Source of the DNA: Cylicocyclus nassatus
Taxonomy: Eukaryota > Nematoda > Chromadorea > Rhabditida > Strongylidae
Length of the DNA stretch: 64,000 bases
NCBI GenBank assembly: GCA_958299035.1
Contig: CATQJL010000305.1
Location: 36,283,733 to 36,347,732, forward strand
Direction of reading: 5' to 3'
Part shown: positions 53,903 through 63,851 of the stretch, one piece after another
Position numbering within the stretch: position 1 is the stretch's first letter
Layout: the number at the start of each line of letters is the position of its first letter
The notes under the pieces: generated by a model
The model's input: only the letters and a program-made list of their open reading frames with translations
Database searches by the model: none
Told to the model about the DNA's origin: nothing
Translations under genes and position numbers: made by a program

Positions 53903-53974
53903 AGCAGCGTGGCGCAGTGGAAGCATGCTGGGCCCATAACCCAGAGGTCGGTGGATCGAAACCACTCGCTGCTA
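53903..53974 (+). tRNA. tRNA-iMet: tRNA-iMet (CAT), G24A
   Basis: G24A breaks pair 11-24. Confidence 0.85.
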
Positions 53975-54201
53975 ATTCTTTTGCACTTGTGTAGTAAACG
54001 ATCCATGACTGGTGCTTGAAGCCCTTATATAGAAATTAAAGGATTTGGAGTCTGACCAGGGTTTTTTCTAAGAATTCGAGCCTTGGTTCAAAGAGTCATA
54101 ACGGCGGCAAATAGCACTGCGCCACGCGCATCCTTCTGTCATTTTCTAGATGATGTTATGTTGTATGTATGTTTAGAACGTTCGCCTAGTACAATTCCGT
54201 C

Positions 54202-54273
54202 AGCAGCGTGGCGCAGTGGAAGCATGCTGGGCCCATAACCCAGAGGTCGGTGGATCGGAACCACTCGCTGCTA
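54202..54273 (+). tRNA. tRNA-iMet: tRNA-iMet (CAT), G24A/A58G
   Basis: A58G subfamily. Confidence 0.65.
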
Positions 54274-54476
54274 ATTCTTTTGCACTTGTGTAGTAAACGA
54301 TCCATGACTGGTGCTTGAAGCCCTTATATAGAAATTAGAAGATTTGGAGTCTGACCAGGGTTTTTTCTAGGAGCGGGTTTCGAGCCTTGGTCCAAAGAGT
54401 CATAACGGCGACAAATATCCTGCATGTTATGTTGTATGTATGTTTAGAACGTTCGCCTAGTATGTTTAATTCCGTC

Positions 54477-54548
54477 AGCAGCGTGGCGCAGTGGAAGCGT
54501 GCTGGGCCCATAACCCAGAGGTCGGTGGATTGAAACCACTCGCTGCTA
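54477..54548 (+). tRNA. tRNA-iMet: tRNA-iMet (CAT), C56T
   Basis: C56T in T loop and B box. Confidence 0.7.
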
Positions 54549-54775
54549 ATTCTTTTGCACTTGTGTAGTAAACGATCCATGACTGGTGCTTGAAGCCCTT
54601 ATATAGGAATTAGAAGATTTGGAGTCTGACCAGGGTTTTTTCTAAGAATTCGAGCCTTGGTTCAAATAGTCATAACGGCGGCAAATAGCACTGCGCCACG
54701 CGCATCCTTCTGTCATTTTCTAGATGATGTTATGTTGTGTGTATGTTTAGAACTTTCGCCTAGTACAATTCTGTC

Positions 54776-54847
54776 AGCAGCGTGGCGCAGTGGAAGCATG
54801 CTGGGCCCATAACCCAGAGGTCGGTGGATCGGAACCACTCGCTGCTA
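54776..54847 (+). tRNA. tRNA-iMet: tRNA-iMet (CAT), G24A/A58G
   Basis: A58G subfamily. Confidence 0.65.
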
Positions 54848-55051
54848 ATTCTTTTGCACTTGTGTAGTAAACGATCCATGACTGGTGCTTGAAGCCCTTA
54901 TATAGAAATTAAAGGATTTGGAGACTGACCAGGGTTCTTTCTAAGAGCGGGATTCGAGCCTTGGTCCAAAGAGTCATAACGGCGAGAAATAGCACTGCAT
55001 GTTATGTTGTATGTATGTTTAGAACGTTCGCCTAGTATGTTTAATTCTGTC

Positions 55052-55123
55052 AGCAGCGTGGCGCAGTGGAAGCATGCTGGGCCCATAACCCAGAGGTCGG
55101 TGGATCGAAACCACTCGCTGCTA
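55052..55123 (+). tRNA. tRNA-iMet: tRNA-iMet (CAT), G24A
   Basis: G24A breaks pair 11-24. Confidence 0.85.
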
Positions 55124-55350
55124 ATTCTTTTGCACTTGTGTAGTAAACGATCCATGACTGGTGCTTGAAGCCCTTATATAGAAATTAAAGGATTTGGAGC
55201 CTGACCAGGGTTTTTTCTAAGAATTCGAGCCTTGGTTCAAAGAGTCATAACGGCGGCAAATAGCACTGCGCCACGCGCATCCTTCTGTCATTTTCTAGAT
55301 GATGTTATGTTGTATGTATGTTTAGAACGTTCGCCTAGTACAATTCCGTC

Positions 55351-55422
55351 AGCAGCGTGGCGCAGTGGAAGCATGCTGGGCCCATAACCCAGAGGTCGGT
55401 GGATCGGAACCACTCGCTGCTA
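55351..55422 (+). tRNA. tRNA-iMet: tRNA-iMet (CAT), G24A/A58G
   Basis: A58G subfamily. Confidence 0.65.
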
Positions 55423-55658
55423 ATTCTTTTGCACTTGTGTAGTAAACGATCCATGACTGGTGCTTGAAGCCCTTATATAGAAATTAAAGGATTTGGAGTC
55501 TGACCAGGGTTCTTTCTAAGAGCGGGTTTCGAGCCTTGGTCCAAAGAGTCATAACGGCGACAAATAGCACTGCGCCACGCGCATCCTTCTGTCAGTTTCT
55601 ACATGATGTTATGTTGTATGTATGTTTAGAACGTTCGCCTAGTATGTTTAATTCCGTC

Positions 55659-55730
55659 AGCAGCGTGGCGCAGTGGAAGCGTGCTGGGCCCATAACCCAG
55701 AGGTCGGTGGATCGAAACCACTCGCTGCTA
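55659..55730 (+). tRNA. tRNA-iMet: tRNA-iMet (CAT)
   Basis: Consensus sequence. Confidence 0.97.
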
Positions 55731-55957
55731 ATTCTTTTGCACTTGTGTAGTAAACGATCCATGACTGGTGCTTGAAGCCCTTATATAGAAATTAAAGGAT
55801 TTGGAGTCTGACCAGGGTTTTTTCTAAGAATTCGAGCCTTGGTTCAAAGAGTCATAACGGCGGCAAATAGCACTGCGCCACGCGCATCCTTCTGTCATTT
55901 TCTAGATGATGTTATGTTGTATGTATGTTTAGAACGTTCGCCTAGTACAATTCCGTC

Positions 55958-56029
55958 AGCAGCGTGGCGCAGTGGAAGCATGCTGGGCCCATAACCCAGA
56001 GGTCGGTGGATCGGAACCACTCGCTGCTA
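55958..56029 (+). tRNA. tRNA-iMet: tRNA-iMet (CAT), G24A/A58G
   Basis: A58G subfamily. Confidence 0.65.
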
Positions 56030-56261
56030 ATTCTTTTGCACTTGTGTAGTAAACGATCCATGACTGGTGCTTGAAGCCCTTATATAGAAATTAGAGGATT
56101 TGGAGTCTGACCAGGGTTTTTTCTAGGAGCGGGTTTCGAGCCTTGGTCCAAAGAGTCATAACGGCGACAAATAGCACTGCGCCACGCGCATCCTTCTGTC
56201 ATTTTCTAGATGATGTTATGTTGTATGTATGTTTAGAACTTTCGCCTAGTACAATTCCGTC

Positions 56262-56333
56262 AGCAGCGTGGCGCAGTGGAAGCATGCTGGGCCCATAACC
56301 CAGAGGTCGGTGGATCGGAACCACTCGCTGCTA
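56262..56333 (+). tRNA. tRNA-iMet: tRNA-iMet (CAT), G24A/A58G
   Basis: A58G subfamily. Confidence 0.65.
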
Positions 56334-56537
56334 ATTCTTTTGCACTTGTGTAGTAAACGATCCATGACTGGTGCTTGAAGCCCTTATATAGAAATTAAAG
56401 GATTTGGAGACTGACCAGGGTTCTTTCTAAGAGCGGGATTCGAGCCTTGGTCCAAAGAGTCATAACGGCGAGAAATAGCACTGCATGTTATGTTGTATGT
56501 ATGTTTAGAACGTTCGCCTAGTATGTTTAATTCCGTC

Positions 56538-56609
56538 AGCAGAGTGGCGCAGTGGAAGCGTGCTGGGCCCATAACCCAGAGGTCGGTGGATCGAAACCAC
56601 TCGCTGCTA
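56538..56609 (+). tRNA. tRNA-iMet: tRNA-iMet (CAT), C6A
   Basis: C6A breaks acceptor pair 6-67. Confidence 0.8.
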
Positions 56610-56836
56610 ATTCTTTTGCACTTGTGTAGTAAACGATCCATGACTGGTGCTTGAAGCCCTTATATAGAAATTAAAGGATTTGGAGTCTGACCAGGGTTTT
56701 TTCTAAGAATTCGAGCCTTGGTTCAAAGAGTCATAACGGCGGCAAATAGCACTGCGCCACGCGCATCCTTCTGTCATTTTCTAGATGATGTTATGTTGTA
56801 TGTATGTTTAGAACGTTCGCCTAGTACAATTCCGTC

Positions 56837-56908
56837 AGCAGCGTGGCGCAGTGGAAGCATGCTGGGTCCATAACCCAGAGGTCGGTGGATCGGAACCACT
56901 CGCTGCTA
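56837..56908 (+). tRNA. tRNA-iMet: tRNA-iMet (CAT), G24A/C32T/A58G
   Basis: A58G subfamily with C32T. Confidence 0.62.
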
Positions 56909-57112
56909 ATTCTTTTGCACTTGTGTAGTAAACGATCCATGACTGCTGCTTGAAGCCCTTATATAGAAATTAGAGGATTTGGAGTCTGACCAGGGTTTTT
57001 TCTAGGAGCGGGTTTCGAGCCTTGGTCCAAAGAGTCATAACGGCGAGAAATAGCACTGCATGTTATGTTGTATGTATGTTTAGAACGTTCGCCTAGTATG
57101 TTTAATTCCGTC

Positions 57113-57184
57113 AGCAGCGTAGCGCAGTGGAAGCGTGCTGGGCCCATAACCCAGAGGTCGGTGGATCGAAACCACTCGCTGCTA
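57113..57184 (+). tRNA. tRNA-iMet: tRNA-iMet (CAT), G9A
   Basis: G9A; still fits the TRGC start of the A box. Confidence 0.88.
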
Positions 57185-57416
57185 ATTCTTTTGCACTTGT
57201 GTAGTAAACGATCCATGACTGGTGCTTGAAGCCCTTATATAGAAATTAAAGGATTTGGAGTCTGACCAGGTTTCTTTCTAAGAGCGGGTTTCGAGCCTTG
57301 GTCCAAAGAGTCATAACGGCGACAAATAGCACTGCGCCACGCGCATCCTTCTGTCAGTTTCTACATGATGTTATGTTGTATGTATGTTTAGAACTTTCGC
57401 CTAGTACAATTCCGTC

Positions 57417-57488
57417 AGCAGCGTGGCGCAGTGGAAGCATGCTGGGCCCATAACCCAGAGGTCGGTGGATCGGAACCACTCGCTGCTA
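57417..57488 (+). tRNA. tRNA-iMet: tRNA-iMet (CAT), G24A/A58G
   Basis: A58G subfamily. Confidence 0.65.
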
Positions 57489-57692
57489 ATTCTTTTGCAC
57501 TTGTGTAGTAAACGATCCATGACTGGTGCTTGAAGCCCTTATATAGAAATTAAAGGATTTGGAGACTGACCAGGGTTCTTTCTAAGAGCGGGATTCGAGC
57601 CTTGGTCCAAAGAGTCATAACGGCGAGAAATAGCACTGCATATTATGTTGTATGTATGTTTAGAACGTTCGCCTAGTATGTTTAATTCCGTC

Positions 57693-57764
57693 AGCAGCGT
57701 GGCGCAGTGGAAGCGTGCTGGGCCCATAACCCAGAGGTCGGTGGATCGAAACCACTCGCTGCTA
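57693..57764 (+). tRNA. tRNA-iMet: tRNA-iMet (CAT)
   Basis: Consensus sequence. Confidence 0.97.
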
Positions 57765-57991
57765 ATTCTTTTGCACTTGTGTAGTAAACGATCCATGACT
57801 GGTGCTTGAAGCCCTTATATAGAAATTAAAGGATTTGGAGTCTGACCAGGGTTTTTTCTAAGAATTCGAGCCTTGGTTCAAAGAGTCATAACGGCGGCAA
57901 ATAGCACTGCGCCACGCGCATCCTTCTGTCATTTTCTAGATGATGTTATGTTGTATGTATGTTTAGAACTTTCGCCTAGTACAATTCCGTC

Positions 57992-58063
57992 AGCAGCGTG
58001 GCGCAGTGGAAGCATGCTGGGCCCATAACCCAGAGGTCGGTGGATCGGAACCACTCGCTGCTA
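57992..58063 (+). tRNA. tRNA-iMet: tRNA-iMet (CAT), G24A/A58G
   Basis: A58G subfamily. Confidence 0.65.
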
Positions 58064-58267
58064 ATTCTTTTGCACTTGTGTAGTAAACGATCCATGACTG
58101 GTGCTTGAAGCCCTTATATAGAAATTAAAGGATTTGGAGACTGACCAGGGTTCTTTCTAAGAGCGGGATTCGAGCCTTGGTCCAAAGAGTCATAACGGCG
58201 AGAAATAGCACTGCATGTTATGTTGTATGTATGTTTAGAACGTTCGCCTAGTATGTTTAATTCCGTC

Positions 58268-58339
58268 AGCAGCGTGGCGCAGTGGAAGCGTGCTGGGCCC
58301 ATAACCCAGAGGTCGGTGGATCGAAACCACTCGCTGCTA
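58268..58339 (+). tRNA. tRNA-iMet: tRNA-iMet (CAT)
   Basis: Consensus sequence. Confidence 0.97.
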
Positions 58340-58566
58340 ATTCTTTTGCACTTGTGTAGTAAACGATCCATGACTGGTGCTTGAAGCCCTTATATAGAAA
58401 TTAAAGGATTTGGAGTCTGACCAGGGTTTTTTCTAAGAATTCGAGCCTTGGTTCAAAGAGTCATAACGGCGGCAAATAGCACTGCGCCACGCGCATCCTT
58501 CTGTCATTTTCTAGATGATGTTATGTTGTATGTATGTTTAGAACGTTCGCCTAGTACAATTCCGTC

Positions 58567-58638
58567 AGCAGCGTGGCGCAGTGGAAGCATGCTGGGTCCA
58601 TAACCCAGAGGTCGGTGGATCGGAACCACTCGCTGCTA
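58567..58638 (+). tRNA. tRNA-iMet: tRNA-iMet (CAT), G24A/C32T/A58G
   Basis: A58G subfamily with C32T. Confidence 0.62.
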
Positions 58639-58842
58639 ATTCTTTTGCACTTGTGTAGTAAACGATCCATGACTGCTGCTTGAAGCCCTTATATAGAAAT
58701 TAGAGGATTTGGAGTCTGACCAGGGTTTTTTCTAGGAGCGGGTTTCGAGCCTTGGTCCAAAGAGTCATAACGGCGAGAAATAGCACTGCATGTTATGTTG
58801 TATGTATGTTTAGAACGTTCGCCTAGTATGTTTAATTCCGTC

Positions 58843-58914
58843 AGCAGCGTAGCGCAGTGGAAGCGTGCTGGGCCCATAACCCAGAGGTCGGTGGATCGAA
58901 ACCACTCGCTGCTA
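58843..58914 (+). tRNA. tRNA-iMet: tRNA-iMet (CAT), G9A
   Basis: G9A, as at 57113. Confidence 0.88.
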
Positions 58915-59146
58915 ATTCTTTTGCACTTGTGTAGTAAACGATCCATGACTGGTGCTTGAAGCCCTTATATAGAAATTAAAGGATTTGGAGTCTGACCAGG
59001 TTTCTTTCTAAGAGCGGGTTTCGAGCCTTGGTCCAAAGAGTCATAACGGCGACAAATAGCACTGCGCCACGCGCATCCTTCTGTCAGTTTCTACATGATG
59101 TTATGTTGTATGTATGTTTAGAACTTTCGCCTAGTACAATTCCGTC

Positions 59147-59218
59147 AGCAGCGTGGCGCAGTGGAAGCATGCTGGGCCCATAACCCAGAGGTCGGTGGAT
59201 CGGAACCACTCGCTGCTA
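59147..59218 (+). tRNA. tRNA-iMet: tRNA-iMet (CAT), G24A/A58G
   Basis: A58G subfamily. Confidence 0.65.
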
Positions 59219-59422
59219 ATTCTTTTGCACTTGTGTAGTAAACGATCCATGACTGGTGCTTGAAGCCCTTATATAGAAATTAAAGGATTTGGAGACTGAC
59301 CAGGGTTCTTTCTAAGAGCGGGATTCGAGCCTTGGTCCAAAGAGTCATAACGGCGAGAAATAGCACTGCATATTATGTTGTATGTATGTTTAGAACGTTC
59401 GCCTAGTATGTTTAATTCCGTC

Positions 59423-59494
59423 AGCAGCGTGGCGCAGTGGAAGCGTGCTGGGCCCATAACCCAGAGGTCGGTGGATCGAAACCACTCGCTGCTA
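59423..59494 (+). tRNA. tRNA-iMet: tRNA-iMet (CAT)
   Basis: Consensus sequence. Confidence 0.97.
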
Positions 59495-59721
59495 ATTCTT
59501 TTGCACTTGTGTAGTAAACGATCCATGACTGGTGCTTGAAGCCCTTATATAGAAATTAAAGGATTTGGAGTCTGACCAGGGTTTTTTCTAAGAATTCGAG
59601 CCTTGGTTCAAAGAGTCATAACGGCGGCAAATAGCACTGCGCCACGCGCATCCTTCTGTCATTTTCTAGATGATGTTATGTTGTATGTATGTTTAGAACG
59701 TTCGCCTAGTACAATTCCGTC

Positions 59722-59793
59722 AGCAGCGTGGCGCAGTGGAAGCATGCTGGGTCCATAACCCAGAGTTCGGTGGATCGGAACCACTCGCTGCTA
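59722..59793 (+). tRNA. tRNA-iMet: tRNA-iMet (CAT), G24A/C32T/G46T/A58G
   Basis: A58G subfamily with C32T and G46T. Confidence 0.58.
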
Positions 59794-59997
59794 ATTCTTT
59801 TGCACTTGTGTAGTAAACGATCCATGACTGGTGCTTGAAGCCCTTATATAGAAATTAGAGGATTTGGAGTCTGACCAGGGTTTTTTCTAGGAGCGGGTTT
59901 CGAGCCTTGGTCCAAAGAGTCATAACGGCGAGAAATAGCACTGCATGTTATGTTGTATGTATGTTTAGAACGTTCGCCTAGTATGTTTAATTCCGTC

Positions 59998-60069
59998 AGC
60001 AGCGTGGCGCAGTGGAAGCGTGCTGGGCCCATAACCCAGAGGTCGGTGGATCGAAACCACTCGCTGCTA
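59998..60069 (+). tRNA. tRNA-iMet: tRNA-iMet (CAT)
   Basis: Consensus sequence. Confidence 0.97.
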
Positions 60070-60301
60070 ATTCTTTTGCACTTGTGTAGTAAACGATCCA
60101 TGACTGGTGCTTGAAGCCCTTATATAGAAATTAAAGGATTTGGAGTCTGACCAGGGTTCTTTCTAAGAGCTGGTTTCGAGCCTTGGTCCAAAGAGTCATA
60201 ACGGCGACAAATAGCACTGCGCCACGCGCATCCTTCTGTCAGTTTCTACATGATGTTATGTTGTATGTATGTTTAGAACGTTCGCCTAGTACAATTCCGT
60301 C

Positions 60302-60373
60302 AGCAGCGTGGCGCAGTGGAAGCATGCTGGGTCCATAACCCAGAGGTCGGTGGATCGGAACCACTCGCTGCTA
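60302..60373 (+). tRNA. tRNA-iMet: tRNA-iMet (CAT), G24A/C32T/A58G
   Basis: A58G subfamily with C32T. Confidence 0.62.
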
Positions 60374-60573
60374 ATTCTTTTGCACTTGTGTAGTAAACGA
60401 TCCATGACTGGTGCTTGAAGCCCTTATATAGAAATTAGAGGATTTGGAGTCTGACCAGGGTTTTTTCTAGGAGCGGGTTTCGAGCCTTGGTCCAAAGAGT
60501 CATAACGGCGAGAAATAGCACTGCATGTTATGTTGTATGTATGTTTAGAACGTTCGCCTAGTACAATTCCGTC

Positions 60574-60645
60574 AGCAGCGTGGCGCAGTGGAAGCATGCT
60601 GGGTCCATAACCCAGAGTTCGGTGGATCGGAACCACTCGCTGCTA
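60574..60645 (+). tRNA. tRNA-iMet: tRNA-iMet (CAT), G24A/C32T/G46T/A58G
   Basis: As 59722. Confidence 0.58.
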
Positions 60646-60849
60646 ATTCTTTTGCACTTGTGTAGTAAACGATCCATGACTGGTGCTTGAAGCCCTTATA
60701 TAGAAATTAGAGGATTTGGAGTCTGACCAGGGTTTTTTCTAGGAGCGGGTTTCGAGCCTTGGTCCAAAGAGTCATAACGGCGAGAAATAGCACTGCATGT
60801 TATGTTGTATGTATGTTTAGAACGTTCGCCTAGTATGTTTAATTCCGTC

Positions 60850-60921
60850 AGCAGCGTGGCGCAGTGGAAGCGTGCTGGGCCCATAACCCAGAGGTCGGTG
60901 GATCGAAACCACTCGCTGCTA
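60850..60921 (+). tRNA. tRNA-iMet: tRNA-iMet (CAT)
   Basis: Consensus sequence. Confidence 0.97.
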
Positions 60922-61153
60922 ATTCTTTTGCACTTGTGTAGTAAACGATCCATGACTGGTGCTTGAAGCCCTTATATAGAAATTAAAGGATTTGGAGTCT
61001 GACCAGGGTTCTTTCTAAGAGCGGGTTTCGAGCCTTGGTCCAAAGAGTCATAACGGCGACAAATAGCACTGCGCCACGCGCATCCTTCTGTCAGTTTCTA
61101 CATGATGTTATGTTGTATGTATGTTTAGAACGTTCGCCTAGTACAATTCCGTC

Positions 61154-61225
61154 AGCAGCGTGGCGCAGTGGAAGCATGCTGGGTCCATAACCCAGAGGTC
61201 GGTGGATCGGAACCACTCGCTGCTA
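61154..61225 (+). tRNA. tRNA-iMet: tRNA-iMet (CAT), G24A/C32T/A58G
   Basis: A58G subfamily with C32T. Confidence 0.62.
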
Positions 61226-61425
61226 ATTCTTTTGCACTTGTGTAGTAAACGATCCATGACTGGTGCTTGAAGCCCTTATATAGAAATTAGAGGATTTGGA
61301 GTCTGACCAGGGTTTTTTCTAGGAGCGGGTTTCGAGCCTTGGTCCAAAGAGTCATAACGGCGAGAAATAGCACTGCATGTTATGTTGTATGTATGTTTAG
61401 AACGTTCGCCTAGTACAATTCCGTC

Positions 61426-61497
61426 AGCAGCGTGGCGCAGTGGAAGCATGCTGGGTCCATAACCCAGAGTTCGGTGGATCGGAACCACTCGCTGCTA
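61426..61497 (+). tRNA. tRNA-iMet: tRNA-iMet (CAT), G24A/C32T/G46T/A58G
   Basis: As 59722. Confidence 0.58.
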
Positions 61498-61701
61498 ATT
61501 CTTTTGCACTTGTGTAGTAAACGATCCATGACTGGTGCTTGAAGCCCTTATATAGAAATTAGAGGATTTGGAGTCTGACCAGGGTTTTTTCTAGGAGCGG
61601 GTTTCGAGCCTTGGTCCAAAGAGTCATAACGGCGAGAAATAGCACTGCATGTTATGTTGTATGTATGTTTAGAACGTTCGCCTAGTATGTTTAATTCCGT
61701 C

Positions 61702-61773
61702 AGCAGCGTGGCGCAGTGGAAGCGTGCTGGGCCCATAACCCAGAGGTCGGTGGATCGAAACCACTCGCTGCTA
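61702..61773 (+). tRNA. tRNA-iMet: tRNA-iMet (CAT)
   Basis: Consensus sequence. Confidence 0.97.
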
Positions 61774-62005
61774 ATTCTTTTGCACTTGTGTAGTAAACGA
61801 TCCATGACTGGTGCTTGAAGCCCTTATATAGAAATTAAAGGATTTGGAGTCTGACCAGGGTTCTTTCTAAGAGCGGGTTTCGAGCCTTGGTCCAAAGAGT
61901 CATAACGGCGACAAATAGCACTGCGCCACGCGCATCCTTCTGTCAGTTTCTACATGATGTTATGTTGTATGTATGTTTAGAACGTTCGCCTAGTACAATT
62001 CCGTC

Positions 62006-62077
62006 AGCAGCGTGGCGCAGTGGAAGCATGCTGGGTCCATAACCCAGAGGTCGGTGGATCGGAACCACTCGCTGCTA
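62006..62077 (+). tRNA. tRNA-iMet: tRNA-iMet (CAT), G24A/C32T/A58G
   Basis: A58G subfamily with C32T. Confidence 0.62.
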
Positions 62078-62277
62078 ATTCTTTTGCACTTGTGTAGTAA
62101 ACGATCCATGACTGGTGCTTGAAGCCCTTATATAGAAATTAGAGGATTTGGAGTCTGACCAGGGTTTTTTCTAGGAGCGGGTTTCGAGCCTTGGTCCAAA
62201 GAGTCATAACGGCGAGAAATAGCACTGCATGTTATGTTGTATGTATGTTTAGAACGTTCGCCTAGTACAATTCCGTC

Positions 62278-62349
62278 AGCAGCGTGGCGCAGTGGAAGCA
62301 TGCTGGGTCCATAACCCAGAGGTCGGTGGATCGGAACCACTCGCTGCTA
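62278..62349 (+). tRNA. tRNA-iMet: tRNA-iMet (CAT), G24A/C32T/A58G
   Basis: A58G subfamily with C32T. Confidence 0.62.
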
Positions 62350-62585
62350 ATTCTTTTGCACTTGTGTAGTAAACGATCCATGACTGGTGCTTGAAGCCCT
62401 TATATAGAAATTAAAGGATTTGGAGACTGACCAGGGTTCTTTCTAAGAGCGGGTTTCGAGCCTTGGTCCAAAGAGTCATAACGGCGACAAATAGCACTGC
62501 GCCACGCGCATCCTTCTGTCAGTTTCTACATGATGTTATGTTGTATGTATGTTTAGAACGTTCGCCTAATATGTTTAATTCCGTC

Positions 62586-62657
62586 AGCAGCGTGGCGCAG
62601 TGGAAGCGTGCTGGGCCCATAACCCAGAGGTCGGTGGATCGAAACCACTCGCTGCTA
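62586..62657 (+). tRNA. tRNA-iMet: tRNA-iMet (CAT)
   Basis: Consensus sequence. Confidence 0.97.
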
Positions 62658-62891
62658 ATTCTTTTGCACTTGTGTAGTAAACGATCCATGACTGGTGCTT
62701 GAAGCCCTTATATAGAAATTAGAAGATTTTTGGAGTCTGACCAGGGTTTTTTCTAGGAGCGGGTTTCGAGCCTTGGTCCAAAGAGTCATAACGGCGACAA
62801 ATAGCACTGCGCCACGCGCATCCTTCTGTCATTTTCTAGATGATGTTATGTTGTATGTATGTTTAGAACTTTCGCCTAGTACAATTCCGTC

Positions 62892-62963
62892 AGCAGCGTG
62901 GCGCAGTGGAAGCATGCTGGGCCCATAACCCAGAGGTCGGTGGATCGGAACAACTCGCTGCTA
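62892..62963 (+). tRNA. tRNA-iMet: tRNA-iMet (CAT), G24A/A58G/C62A
   Basis: A58G subfamily; C62A also breaks pair 52-62 in the B box. Confidence 0.55.
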
Positions 62964-63167
62964 ATTCTTTTGCACTTGTGTAGTAAACGATCCATGACTG
63001 GTGCTTGAAGCCCTTATATAGAAATTAAAGGATTTGGAGACTGACCAGGGTTCTTTCTAAGAGCGGGATTCGAGCCTTGGTTCAAAGAGTCATAACGGCG
63101 AGAAATAGCACTGCATGTTATGTTGTATGTATGTTTAGAACGTTCGCCTAGTATGTTTAATTCTGTC

Positions 63168-63239
63168 AGCAGCGTGGCGCAGTGGAAGCGTGCTGGGCCC
63201 ATAACCCAGAGGTCGGTGGATCGAAACCACTCGCTGCTA
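63168..63239 (+). tRNA. tRNA-iMet: tRNA-iMet (CAT)
   Basis: Consensus sequence. Confidence 0.97.
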
Positions 63240-63475
63240 ATTCTTTTGCACTTGTGTAGTAAACGATCCATGACTGGTGCTTGAAGCCCTTATATAGAAA
63301 TTAAAGGATTTGGAGTCTGACCAGGGTTCTTTCTAAGAGCGGGTTTCGAGCCTTGGTCCAAAGAGTCATAACGGCGACAAATAGCACTGCGCCACGCGCA
63401 TCCTTCTGTCAGTTTCTACATGATGTTATGTTGTATGTATGTTTAGAACGTTCGCCTAGTATGTTTAATTCCGTC

Positions 63476-63547
63476 AGCAGCGTGGCGCAGTGGAAGCGTG
63501 CTGGGCCCATAACCCAGAGGTCGGTGGATCGAAACCACTCGCTGCTA
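63476..63547 (+). tRNA. tRNA-iMet: tRNA-iMet (CAT)
   Basis: Consensus sequence. Confidence 0.97.
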
Positions 63548-63779
63548 ATTCTTTTGCACTTGTGTAGTAAACGATCCATGACTGGTGCTTGAAGCCCTTA
63601 TATAGAAATTAAAGGATTTGGAGTCTGACCAGGGTTTTTTCTAAGAGCGGGATTCGAGCCTTGGTTCAAAGAGTCATAACGGCGGCAAATAGCACTGCGC
63701 CACGCGCATCCTTCTGTCATTTTCTAGATGATGTTATGTTGTATGTATGTTTAGAACGTTCGCCTAGTACAATTCCGTC

Positions 63780-63851
63780 AGCAGCGTGGCGCAGTGGAAG
63801 CATGCTGGGCCCATAACCCAGAGGTCGGTGGATCGGAACCACTCGCTGCTA
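63780..63851 (+). tRNA. tRNA-iMet: tRNA-iMet (CAT), G24A/A58G
   Basis: A58G subfamily; last complete gene before the window ends in spacer. Confidence 0.65.

Larger units (their letters stand above)
51091..56017 (+). repeat. 4,927-bp, 17-gene block, copy 2
   Basis: Near-identical copy of 46164-51090. Edges can slide within shared spacer sequence. Confidence 0.9.
56334..58063 (+). repeat. 1,730-bp six-gene block, copy 1
   Basis: Genes 56538-57992 match 58268 onward at offset 1,730 bp. C6A at 56538 is absent from its partner at 58268. Confidence 0.8.
58064..59699 (+). repeat. 1,730-bp six-gene block, copy 2
   Basis: Copy of 56334-58063; agreement ends near 59700. Confidence 0.8.
59722..62277 (+). 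repeat. 852-bp three-gene block, three copies
   Basis: Order G24A/C32T/G46T/A58G, consensus, G24A/C32T/A58G with spacings 276, 304, 272 at 59722, 60574 and 61426. A fourth start at 62278 has lost G46T and leads into a different unit. Confidence 0.88.

Noticed and set aside
46164..56017. Assembly error as the cause of the 4,927-bp duplication
   Set aside because: Cannot be excluded in an array like this, but the copies differ at a few sites, which argues against a simple duplicated contig.
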